Of a DNA stretch of 64,000 nt, positions 18,597 through 26,472 are shown piece after piece (position 1 is the stretch's first letter; each line of letters begins with the position of its first letter). Origin of the DNA: Streptomyces sp. M41(2017). GTDB taxonomy: Bacteria > Actinomycetota > Actinomycetes > Streptomycetales > Streptomycetaceae. The position numbers and the translations under genes are program-made. The stretch is from NCBI RefSeq assembly GCF_002078175.1, contig NZ_MWFK01000001.1, positions 620,001 through 684,000 of the forward strand, written 5' to 3'. The notes beneath the pieces were generated by a model that was given only the letters and a program-made list of their open reading frames with translations, had not been told where the DNA came from and did no database searches.

Positions 18597-19115
18597 ATGC
18601 GACGTACCGCCCGGATGCTGACCGGTACCGCGCTCGCCGTCGCCGCCGCGGGTCTGGCCGCCGCGCCCGTGTACGGAGAGGACGGCGGGAGCCTGGAGGT
18701 GTTCCCGTCCACGGTCGTCCCGGGCGCCGACGTCACCGTCAACACGTCGGCCTGCGCCGGGGACGGCACCGCGACGGGCGACGCGGACGCAGTGGGCGCC
18801 GGCACCTTCACCCTCGCGGCGAGCGCGCACGAGGAGGAGGCGATCGGCCAGTTCCGGGTGCCGCCGAGCGCGCAGCCGGGAACGTACGAGATCGTCGCGA
18901 AGTGCGCCGACGGCCGGCTGGTCACCGGCGACCTGATCGTGACACTGACCTCGACGCGCGAGCAGGTCCAGCCGCGCGGCCATGTGAACACCGGTGTCGG
19001 CGGCGCGTTGGGCCCCGACCCCGTCCAGACCGCGGCGGGAGTGGCGGCGCTGGCCGTCGCCGCCGCGGGCGGTACCTGGCTCCTGCATCGCCGGGCGAGA
19101 GGCGACGGGATCTGA
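18597..19115 (+). CDS. Secreted, C-terminally membrane-anchored protein
   Basis: 172 residues: signal peptide (about 1-27), an Ig-like beta-rich ectodomain with two cysteines (TSACAG, AKCADG) that probably pair, then a small glycine-rich linker, one C-terminal transmembrane segment (TAAGVAALAVAAAGGTWLL) and a basic end HRRARGDGI. This resembles sortase substrates, but no LPxTG-like motif precedes the membrane segment. A sortase gene follows 163 bp downstream. GGAGGAG supports ATG 18597. Confidence 0.8.
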   Translation: MRRTARMLTGTALAVAAAGLAAAPVYGEDGGSLEVFPSTVVPGADVTVNTSACAGDGTATGDADAVGAGTFTLAASAHEEEAIGQFRVPPSAQPGTYEIVAKCADGRLVTGDLIVTLTSTREQVQPRGHVNTGVGGALGPDPVQTAAGVAALAVAAAGGTWLLHRRARGDGI

Positions 19116-19151
19116 CGGACACCCTCCGCCGTCCGTCCGCCGGTTACCGCC

Positions 19152-19206
19152 GTCCCCTCCCCCTCCGTGGCCCGACGCCCCTCGCGGCACGGAGGGGGAA
19201 GGGGAC
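19152..19206 (+). terminator. 18-bp stem-loop between secreted protein and sortase genes
   Basis: The arm 19152-19169 pairs with 19188-19206, interrupted by one bulged base, across an 18-nt loop. It lies 37 bp after the secreted protein stop and could terminate or attenuate transcription before the sortase gene. Confidence 0.65.
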
Positions 19207-19278
19207 CGATCGCGTCCCCTCCCCGCCGTCGGGCCCGGCCGGCCCCGGCCCCGGAGAGGACCCTGTGAGGAGGCTCGT

Positions 19279-19899
19279 GTGCGCCGGGTCAGCAACATCG
19301 CCATAGCGTCGGTCACCGTGTTCGCCCTGTGCTCGGGCGCCTGGCTGCTGCGCAGCGGCTCCGAGGCCCATCCGCCGCCGCAGCCGTCGGCGGCCGAGGC
19401 GGGGACCGGCGGGGACCGCGCTCCGTCCGCCGCGCCGGCGCTGCCGCACTCCCCGCCGGACCGCATCCGCATCCCCGCGATCGGGGTGGACGCCCCGCTC
19501 ATGGGCCTCGGTCTCACTCCGCAGGGCAGCCTGGACGTGCCGCCCGCGGAGAGGAAGAACCTCGCCGGCTGGTACGAGTCGGGCACCTCGCCCGGCGAGC
19601 GCGGCACGGCGATCGTCGCCGGGCACGTCGACAACGCCGAGGGGCCCGCCGTCTTCTACGACCTGGGCGCCGTCCGCAAGGGCGGCACGGTCGAGGTGGA
19701 CCGGCTCGACGGCAGCACGGCGGTGTTCACGGTCGACGCGGTCGAGGTGTACGACGCGCGGGCCTTCCCCGACGCCAAGGTGTACGGCGCGGCCCGCCGG
19801 CCGGAGCTGCGGGTCATCACCTGCGGCGGCGGCTACTCCCGGGCGACGGGCTACCAGGGCAACGTGGTCGTCTTCGCCCATCTCACGGGCAGCCGCTGA
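19279..19899 (+). CDS. Class F-like sortase
   Basis: 206 residues: N-terminal membrane anchor (about 6-25), a proline/alanine-rich stalk, then a sortase barrel. Catalytic residues are visible as the histidine in IVAGHVDN, the cysteine in VITCGGGYS and the arginine in GYSRATGYQGN. Class F sortases of actinobacteria are poorly characterised transpeptidases or peptidases. GTG 19279 has GAGGAGG six bases upstream. Its neighbour upstream is the obvious candidate substrate or partner, though it lacks a sorting motif. Confidence 0.88.
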   Translation: MRRVSNIAIASVTVFALCSGAWLLRSGSEAHPPPQPSAAEAGTGGDRAPSAAPALPHSPPDRIRIPAIGVDAPLMGLGLTPQGSLDVPPAERKNLAGWYESGTSPGERGTAIVAGHVDNAEGPAVFYDLGAVRKGGTVEVDRLDGSTAVFTVDAVEVYDARAFPDAKVYGAARRPELRVITCGGGYSRATGYQGNVVVFAHLTGSR

Positions 19900-19982
19900 G
19901 GGGTGGGCCGGACAACGGGACGGCGCCGCGGGACGCGTCCCGGCCCACGTGTCCGCCCGCGCGTGCCGGGTGGCCGAGGGCC

Positions 19983-20765
19983 TCAGGCCAGCCACTGCTC
20001 GTACGCGAGGTTCGCGACCAGCGCGAAGACGACGGTCAGGAGTACGACGCGGACGAAACCGCTGCCCTTCTTGAGCGCGGTCCGTGCGCCGACCATGCCG
20101 CCGGCGAGGTTGAACACGGCCATCAGGGCGGCGAGTTCCCAGAAGACGGTGCCCTTCCACGCGAAGGTGGCGAGGGCGCCCGCGTTGGTGCAGCAGTTGA
20201 CGATCTTGGCGGTGGCGGAGGCGGTCACCAGGTCGAGGTGGAGCAGCGCGGTCAGGGCGAGCACGAGGAACGTGCCGGTGCCGGGGCCGATGAGCCCGTC
20301 GTAGAAGCCGATGCCGAGGCCCGCGAGGCCGATCGCGGCGAGGACGCGGCGCGCGGAGACCGGGGTGGTCGCCGGCGCGGTGCCGAACGCCGGCCGCACG
20401 ATCACGAAGACGCCGACGGCGAGCAGCACGACCATGACGACCGGCTTCAGCACCTCGGTGCTCAAGCCCGCCGCGACGAACGCGCCGGCCGTGGAACCGG
20501 CGAGCGCGGCCAGCCCGATGCGGACCGCGAGCCGTACGTCGACGGGTGCCTTGCGCGCGTACGTCACCGCGGCGCCCGTCGTACCGACGATCGCCACCGC
20601 CTTGTTGGTGCCGAGCGCGTACGCGGCGGAGGTGCCGGCGGGCAGGCCCAGCAGCATGGCGGGCAGCAGGAGCAGGCCCCCGCCGCCGACCACGGCGTCG
20701 ATCCAGCCGGCCGCCAGGGCGGCGGCGCAGAGTACGAGGACCGTGGTCAGCGATATGTCGGGCAT
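19983..20765 (-). CDS. TauE/SafE (TSUP) family membrane transporter
   Basis: 260 residues, eight predicted hydrophobic segments in two repeats, with the family motif GGGGLLLLPAMLLGLPAGTSAA near the N-terminus and GFYDGLIGPGTGTFL in the second half. TSUP proteins export sulfite, sulfoacetate or related organosulfur anions; the substrate here is unknown. It is convergent with the sortase gene and upstream of the SDR gene on the same strand, with about 100 bp between. Confidence 0.9.
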   Translation of the reverse strand: MPDISLTTVLVLCAAALAAGWIDAVVGGGGLLLLPAMLLGLPAGTSAAYALGTNKAVAIVGTTGAAVTYARKAPVDVRLAVRIGLAALAGSTAGAFVAAGLSTEVLKPVVMVVLLAVGVFVIVRPAFGTAPATTPVSARRVLAAIGLAGLGIGFYDGLIGPGTGTFLVLALTALLHLDLVTASATAKIVNCCTNAGALATFAWKGTVFWELAALMAVFNLAGGMVGARTALKKGSGFVRVVLLTVVFALVANLAYEQWLA

Positions 20766-20874
20766 GATCGCGACCCTATGGACGCGGTGCGTGTGCCGTC
20801 CATGGATCTCGGCAGGCTTGAGCGAGTTCTGAGGTTCGGACCAGCGGCTTTCACGGACCGCGCCGGGGAGGGAT

Positions 20875-21810
20875 TCAGTCCTTGAGTCCCTCGAAGGTGA
20901 CGCCGGTCAGTTCCTCGGACGCGGCCCAGAGCAGCTCCCCCGCGCGGTCGTCGCGGGTCCAGGGGGCCCGCCAGGACGGTGCGGGCGAGCCGCGCCACAT
21001 CGCGAAGGACGGCCCGACGAAGGTGTCCGGCGCCACGTCCGGGGCGGTGGCCGCGTAGAGGCTGGGCAGCGCGCCGGCTTCGGCGCTCTGCGCGAGGACG
21101 CGGTTGCCGAGTTCCATGAGCCGCTCGGCGCCGCGGCGTCCCTCCATGCGGGGCCCGGCGGTCTGCAGGTTGGTGGAGGCGTAGCCGGGGTGCGAGGCGG
21201 CGGCGACGACGCCGGATCCGGCGCGCGACAGCCGCCGTGCCAGCTCGTGCGTGAAGAGGAGGTTCGCGGACTTCGACCGTGCGTAGGCGATCCACTTGCG
21301 GTAGGGCTGCCGGTCGTTGTTCAGGTCGTCGAGGTCGATGGTGGAGAGCGCGTGGACCATGCTGGAGACGGTGACGATCCGGGCGCCGGGGGTGTCGGCG
21401 AGCAGCGGGTGCAGCAGCCCGGTGAGCGCGAAGTGCCCGAGGTGGTTGACGCCGAACTGGGTCTCGAACCCGTCGGCGGTGCGGCCGGGCGGCAGCGCCA
21501 TGACCCCGGCGTTGTTCACGAGCAGATCGAGCCGCTCGTACGTCCGGGCGACGCCGGCGGCGAACTCCCGCACGGAGTCCAGCTCCCCGAGGTCCAGCCG
21601 CAGGAACGCGACATCCGCGCCGGGCACGTCGGCCACGATCCGGTCCCCGGCCTCGGCCCCCCGCTCGGCGCTCCGACAGGCCAGCACGACCCGCGCCCCC
21701 TGCCGGGCCAACTCCCGCGCGGTCACATACCCGAGCCCGCTGTTGGCCCCGGTGACGACGGCGGTGCGCCCTCGCTGCCGGGGGACGTCCTGAGCGGTCC
21801 AGCGGGGCAT
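20875..21810 (-). CDS. Short-chain dehydrogenase/reductase
   Basis: 311 residues. Cofactor motif TGANSGLG near residue 20, NNAG near 98, catalytic serine in VTVSSM and the YARSK motif for the catalytic Tyr and Lys. The length and the extra C-terminal region place it with retinol dehydrogenase/WW-oxidoreductase-like SDRs often found in Streptomyces. It reduces or oxidises a carbonyl using NADP(H); substrate unknown. It is preceded upstream by the terminator hairpin of ppdK, so it is a separate unit. Confidence 0.9.
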   Translation of the reverse strand: MPRWTAQDVPRQRGRTAVVTGANSGLGYVTARELARQGARVVLACRSAERGAEAGDRIVADVPGADVAFLRLDLGELDSVREFAAGVARTYERLDLLVNNAGVMALPPGRTADGFETQFGVNHLGHFALTGLLHPLLADTPGARIVTVSSMVHALSTIDLDDLNNDRQPYRKWIAYARSKSANLLFTHELARRLSRAGSGVVAAASHPGYASTNLQTAGPRMEGRRGAERLMELGNRVLAQSAEAGALPSLYAATAPDVAPDTFVGPSFAMWRGSPAPSWRAPWTRDDRAGELLWAASEELTGVTFEGLKD

Positions 21811-21874
21811 GGGGGCTCCTTCGGGGGGACGGGGGTTTCCAGCCTAGGGGGGACGGCGGCGGGACGCGGAACAC

Positions 21875-21918
21875 CCCGAAGGGGCGGCACCCCCGCACAG
21901 GGTTGCCGCCCCTTCGGG
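21875..21918 (-). terminator. 15-bp perfect hairpin after ppdK
   Basis: CCCGAAGGGGCGGCA (21875-21889) pairs perfectly with 21904-21918. It lies 59 bp beyond the ppdK stop on the minus strand and before the SDR gene. Confidence 0.8.
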
Positions 21919-21976
21919 TCGGACGCCGGAGCCTCGCCGGCCGGTGAGGGTCAGTCGCCGGCGGGGTTCCGGGGTT

Positions 21977-24727
21977 CTAGCGGTGGTCGCTGCCCTTCGA
22001 GCTGGAGGCCGCTCGGCCCGCTTCCAGGCGGGCGACGGGGATGCGGAAGGGGGAGCAGGAGACGTAGTCGAGTCCGACCTCGTGGAAGAAGTGGACCGAC
22101 TCGGGGTCGCCGCCGTGTTCGCCGCAGACGCCGAGCTTCAGGTCGGGGCGGGTCGCGCGGCCGGCCTCCACCGCGGACTTCACCAGAGAGCCGACGCCGT
22201 CCTTGTCGATGGTCTCGAAGGGGCTGACGCCGAAGATGCCCTTCTCCAGGTACGCCGTGAAGAAGGAGGCCTCCACGTCGTCGCGGCTGAAGCCCCACAC
22301 CGTCTGGGTGAGGTCGTTGGTGCCGAAGGAGAAGAACTCCGCGGCCTCGGCGATCTGTCCGGCCGTGAGCGCGGCCCGCGGCAGCTCGATCATCGTGCCG
22401 ATCGCCAGCTTCAGCTGCACGCCGGTGGCGGCCTCGACCTCGGCGATGACCTGGTCGGCCTCCTCGCGGACGATCTCCAGCTCCTGGACGGTGCCGACGA
22501 GCGGGATCATGATCTCCGCGCGCGGGTCGCCCTTGGCGTTCCTGCGCTCGGCGGCGGCCTCCGCGATGGCCCGTACCTGCATGGTGAACAGGCCGGGGAT
22601 GACGAGGCCGAGGCGCACACCGCGCAGGCCCAGCATCGGGTTCGCCTCGTGCAGGCGGTGCACCGCCTGGAGCAGGCGCAGGTCGTTCTCGTTGGCGTCC
22701 TTGCGGGACTCGGCGAGCGCGACCCGCACCGACAGTTCGGTGATGTCCGGCAGGAACTCGTGCAACGGCGGGTCCAGGAGACGGACCGTCACCGGGAGGC
22801 CGTCCATCGCGGAGAACAGCTCCACGAAGTCCTTCTTCTGGAGCGGCAGGAGTGCCTTCAGCGACTCCTCGCGCTCGGCGTCGGTGTCCGCGAGGATCAG
22901 ACGCTCGACCAGCTCGCGGCGGTCACCGAGGAACATGTGCTCCGTGCGGCACAGACCGATGCCCTGGGCGCCGAAGCGGCGGGCGCGCAGCGCGTCCTCG
23001 GCGTTGTCGGCGTTGGCGCGTACGCGCAGGCTGCGCTTGCGGTCGGCGAAGGCCATGATCCGGTGGACGGCCTCGACCAGCTCGTCGGCGTCGTCGGCGC
23101 CGGCGTGCATCCGGCCCTCGAAGTACTCGACGACCGGGGACGGGACGACGGGGACCTCGCCCAGGTAGACCTTGCCGCTCGACCCGTCGATCGAGATGAG
23201 GTCGCCCTCCTCGACGACGTGCCCGCCGGGCACGGTCATCCGGCGCCGCTTGGTGTCGACCTCCAGCTCCTCGGCGCCGCAGACACAGGTCTTGCCCATG
23301 CCGCGGGCGACGACGGCCGCGTGGGACGTCTTGCCGCCGCGCGAGGTCAGGATGCCCTCGGCCGCGATCATGCCGTCCAGGTCGTCGGGGTTCGTCTCAC
23401 GGCGGACCAGGATGACCTTCTCGCCGGAACGGGACCACTTCACCGCGGTGTACGAGTCGAAGACCGCCTTGCCGACCGCGGCGCCCGGCGACGCGGCGAT
23501 GCCCCGGCCGACCTGCTGGATCTTCGCGTCCTCGTCGAAGCGCGGGAACATCAGCTGGGCGAGCTGGGCGCCCGTCACCCGCTGGAGGGCCTCGGCCTCG
23601 TCGATGAGTCCCTGGTCCACGAGCTGGGTGGCGATGCGGAAGGCCGCGCCCGCGGTGCGCTTGCCGACGCGGGTCTGGAGCATCCACAGCTGGCCGCGCT
23701 CGATGGTGAACTCGATGTCGCAGAGATCCTTGTAGTGGTTCTCCAGGGTCTCCATGATCTGCATGAGCTGGTCGTACGACTTCTTGTCGATCGACTCCAG
23801 CTCGGCGAGCGCGACCGTGTTGCGGATACCGGCGACGACGTCCTCGCCCTGCGCGTTCTGGAGGTAGTCGCCGTAGACGCCCTGGTGGCCGGAGGCGGGG
23901 TCGCGGGTGAAGGCGACGCCGGTGCCGGAGTCGGGGCCGAGGTTGCCGAAGACCATCGAGCAGACGTTCACGGCGGTGCCGAGGTCGTGCGGGATGCGTT
24001 CCTGGCGGCGGTAGAGCTTGGCGCGCTCGGTGTTCCAGGAGTCGAAGACCGCGTGGATGGCGAGGTCCATCTGCTCGCGCGGGTCCTGCGGGAAGTCCCG
24101 GCCGGCCTCGGTCTTGACGATCCTCTTGAACTTGGTGACGAGCTTCTTCAGGTCGGCCGCTTCGAGGTCCGTGTCGACCGCGACCTTCTTGAGGTGCTTC
24201 GCCGCCTCCAGCGCCTCCTCGAAGAGGTCGCCGTCCACGCCGAGGACCGTCTTGCCGAACATCTGGATGAGGCGGCGGTAGGAGTCCCACGCGAAGCGCT
24301 CGTCGCCGGCCTGCTTGGCGAGGCCCTGGACCGACTTGTCGGAGAGGCCGATGTTCAGGACGGTGTCCATCATGCCGGGCATGGAGAACTTCGCCCCGGA
24401 GCGGACCGACACCAACAGGGGGTCGTCGGCCTGGCCGAGCTTCTTGCTCATCTTCGCCTCAAGGGCGTCGAGGTGTGCACTCACCTCGTCACGCAGTGCC
24501 GCCGGCTCCTCGCCACTGTCGAGGTACGTCTTGCACGCCTCGGTGGTGATGGTGAAGCCGGGCGGTACGGGAAGACCCAGGTTGGTCATCTCGGCGAGGT
24601 TGGCACCCTTGCCTCCGAGAAGGTCCTTGAGTTCCTTGTTGCCCTCGGTGAAGTCGTAAACGAACTTCACTCCGCCGACGCCGCTGTCGCCGCTCTCAGC
24701 TACGTGGGGATCTTTGTTTTCCGACAC
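21977..24727 (-). CDS. ppdK: Pyruvate, phosphate dikinase
   Basis: 916 residues, normal for PPDK, which interconverts pyruvate, ATP and phosphate with phosphoenolpyruvate, AMP and pyrophosphate. The N-terminal nucleotide domain starts KFVYDFTEGNKELKDLLGGKGANLAEM; the swivelling phosphohistidine domain carries GGKTSHAAVVARGMGK; the C-terminal TIM barrel carries GIGLCRTEHMF, GTMIELPRA and the catalytic LGVCGEHGGDP. GTG 24727 has GAGGAG upstream and gives VSENKDPHV; the longer frame upstream is not needed. The upstream 400-bp region contains a 21-bp palindrome. Confidence 0.97.
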   Translation of the reverse strand: MSENKDPHVAESGDSGVGGVKFVYDFTEGNKELKDLLGGKGANLAEMTNLGLPVPPGFTITTEACKTYLDSGEEPAALRDEVSAHLDALEAKMSKKLGQADDPLLVSVRSGAKFSMPGMMDTVLNIGLSDKSVQGLAKQAGDERFAWDSYRRLIQMFGKTVLGVDGDLFEEALEAAKHLKKVAVDTDLEAADLKKLVTKFKRIVKTEAGRDFPQDPREQMDLAIHAVFDSWNTERAKLYRRQERIPHDLGTAVNVCSMVFGNLGPDSGTGVAFTRDPASGHQGVYGDYLQNAQGEDVVAGIRNTVALAELESIDKKSYDQLMQIMETLENHYKDLCDIEFTIERGQLWMLQTRVGKRTAGAAFRIATQLVDQGLIDEAEALQRVTGAQLAQLMFPRFDEDAKIQQVGRGIAASPGAAVGKAVFDSYTAVKWSRSGEKVILVRRETNPDDLDGMIAAEGILTSRGGKTSHAAVVARGMGKTCVCGAEELEVDTKRRRMTVPGGHVVEEGDLISIDGSSGKVYLGEVPVVPSPVVEYFEGRMHAGADDADELVEAVHRIMAFADRKRSLRVRANADNAEDALRARRFGAQGIGLCRTEHMFLGDRRELVERLILADTDAEREESLKALLPLQKKDFVELFSAMDGLPVTVRLLDPPLHEFLPDITELSVRVALAESRKDANENDLRLLQAVHRLHEANPMLGLRGVRLGLVIPGLFTMQVRAIAEAAAERRNAKGDPRAEIMIPLVGTVQELEIVREEADQVIAEVEAATGVQLKLAIGTMIELPRAALTAGQIAEAAEFFSFGTNDLTQTVWGFSRDDVEASFFTAYLEKGIFGVSPFETIDKDGVGSLVKSAVEAGRATRPDLKLGVCGEHGGDPESVHFFHEVGLDYVSCSPFRIPVARLEAGRAASSSKGSDHR

Positions 24728-25132
24728 GAGTCTCGACTCCTCGACGTCGCGGTGGCTGCCCTGACGAGGGGGAACATACCCAGATCGAAGGCGCGTGGGT
24801 ACGTCCACTTGCGCGTCATGCGCCTGTAACCACCCGTCCGCCACCAGATCGAAAGTCAAGGCTTGGCAAGCCATACGGCGCCGGTGTTTTCACTTCTTGA
24901 ACGCATCAACGCCCGTAGACCGGTCAACGCGCTCAGGTGAGCACCCCTCGACACGTCTGAGTTTAATCGATGAACGATCAGAGGGTGGCACTGAGTGCCA
25001 CCCCTTAGGGAAGTGCAGTCGCCCACGATCCGCTCATCTGAGCAATGACCCCCTCAAGGGTGGCGAGAATCACGCCCCGCGGGGCGGCCCGGTTCCATCA
25101 TGCGGACCACGATCCGGACAGGGACACGCCGG
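24728..25132. promoter_or_regulatory. 405-bp region upstream of ppdK with a 21-bp palindrome
   Basis: No gene was seen. It is AT-richer than its neighbours around 24880-24985. The only strong element is the palindrome at 24983-25003. I found no convincing -35/-10 pair for ppdK. Confidence 0.5.
24983..25003. promoter_or_regulatory. 21-bp perfect palindrome (operator or terminator)
   Basis: GGGTGGCACT-G-AGTGCCACCC is perfectly symmetric about one base. A one-base centre is better for protein binding than for an RNA hairpin. It is 256 bp upstream of ppdK and 130 bp beyond the ROK stop, so it could be an operator for ppdK or, less likely, the terminator of the ROK gene. Confidence 0.55.
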
Positions 25133-26353
25133 TCACACGCCGAGCGCCGCGAGCCGCTCCTCGGCGCGCTCCGGTGCGTAGAGGTGCTCCACGACGAGCG
25201 CCCCGGCGCCCACCAGCGCGGCCCGCTCCCCGAGCCGTGAGGTCACCACGTCCAGATGAGCGGTGGAGCGGGGCAGCGCCCGCTGGTAGAGCAGTTCGCG
25301 CACGCCCGTGAGGAAGGGCGTTCCGGCCAGGTCTCCGGCGATCATCAGCACACCCGGGTTGAGCAGGGTGACCACGGTGGCCAGGACGTCCCCGACCTGC
25401 CGGCCCGCCTCCCGGGCCAGGGCCATCGCCTCGGGGTGACCGGCCGTCAGCAGATCCCGCACGTCGGAGCCGGAGGCCGCCCGCACACCCGCCTCGGCGA
25501 GCCGACGCGCCACCGCGCCACCGCTGGCGACGGCCGCGAGACAGCCGTACGAGCCGCACCGGCAGGGCGCGTCCGCGCCGACCCGGATGTGCCCTATGTC
25601 GCCGGCCCCGCCGTCCACCCCCCGGTAGACGGCGCCACCGACGACCATGCCCGCGCCGATACCGGTGGAGACCTTGACCAGGGCGAACGCCGAGCAGTCC
25701 GGGTAGCCGGTGCGCTGCTCCCCGTACGCCATGAGGTTGGCGTCGTTGTCGACGAGCACGGGGACGCGGGCGCAGCGGTCGGTGCCCGCGTGCTCGGCGA
25801 AGGCGCGGGCCAGCCGGCCCCGGATGTCGTAACCGTCCCAGCCCGGCATGATCGGCGGCTGCACCACGCGCCCGGTGTCGATGTCGACCGGTCCCGGCAC
25901 CGCGAGCCCTATGCCGCAGACGGCGTCGGCGCCCCGGCCGGACTTCACCAGCAGTTCGGCGAACCAGCGCCCCAGTTCGCCGAGCACCGCCTCGGGCCCC
26001 TCGTCGATCACCAGGAGGCCCGCGTGCTCGGCGAGGATCTCGCCGGTCAGGGTGACCACGGCGGCCCGGGCGTGCCGGGTGTCGAGGTCGGCGGTCAGGA
26101 CGACCGCGTGCGCGTCGTCGAACTCCAGCGTGATGGAGGGGCGGCCGCCGAGCGGTGAGTCGACCGGTCCGCCGGCGCCCTCGCGGAGCCAGCCGGCGCG
26201 GAACAGCCGGTCCAGGCGCTGGCCGACCGTGGCCCGGGACAGGCCGGTGGCCTGCTGGAGCGCGCCACGGGTGGTCGCCCGCCCACTGCGCACCAGTTCG
26301 AGCAGCTGTCCGGCGCTTGCCTGGTTCACGGTCCTCGCCGCCCTTCCGGTCAT
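25133..26353 (-). CDS. ROK-family transcriptional regulator
   Basis: 406 residues: N-terminal winged helix (residues 5-65; TTRGALQQATGLSRATVGQRLDRL) followed by a ROK sugar-kinase-like domain with GIGLAVPGPVD, DNDANLMAYGE and the zinc motif GHIRVG...CRCGSYGCL. It probably senses a sugar or sugar derivative and represses the divergent hydrolase genes. ATG 26353 is chosen because AAGGGGG lies six bases upstream; GTG 26359 is two codons longer. The typical kinase catalytic Asp lies in the DNDAN segment, so residual kinase activity cannot be excluded. Confidence 0.9.
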   Translation of the reverse strand: MTGRAARTVNQASAGQLLELVRSGRATTRGALQQATGLSRATVGQRLDRLFRAGWLREGAGGPVDSPLGGRPSITLEFDDAHAVVLTADLDTRHARAAVVTLTGEILAEHAGLLVIDEGPEAVLGELGRWFAELLVKSGRGADAVCGIGLAVPGPVDIDTGRVVQPPIMPGWDGYDIRGRLARAFAEHAGTDRCARVPVLVDNDANLMAYGEQRTGYPDCSAFALVKVSTGIGAGMVVGGAVYRGVDGGAGDIGHIRVGADAPCRCGSYGCLAAVASGGAVARRLAEAGVRAASGSDVRDLLTAGHPEAMALAREAGRQVGDVLATVVTLLNPGVLMIAGDLAGTPFLTGVRELLYQRALPRSTAHLDVVTSRLGERAALVGAGALVVEHLYAPERAEERLAALGV

Positions 26354-26472
26354 GCGCACCCCCTTGCGTTCCTCAACTCTGCATTACATATTGAGTTTTG
26401 CGTGTTAAATAGACGTAACCCTACGGTAGCTAGTGCCGAACTGGTCGGACGGACGTCTTCGGGGAGACCTGA
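26354..26472. promoter_or_regulatory. AT-rich divergent promoter region of ROK gene and hydrolase operon
   Basis: An inverted repeat AACTC-N13-GAGTT (26375-26379 / 26393-26397) sits in an unusually AT-rich 50 bp. A possible promoter for the hydrolase operon is TTGCGT (26398-26403), an 18-bp spacer, then TACGGT (26422-26427). The ROK protein is the natural candidate for binding here. Confidence 0.5.

Noticed and set aside
24983..25003. Palindrome as a CIRCE (HrcA) element
   Set aside because: CIRCE has a 9-bp spacer between TTAGCACTC and GAGTGCTAA; this palindrome has a one-base centre and different outer bases.
25133..26353. ROK protein as the N-acetylmannosamine kinase (NanK) missing from the sialic acid locus
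   Set aside because: It has an N-terminal winged helix and is 23 kb away, divergent from glycoside hydrolases, which fits a regulator rather than NanK.
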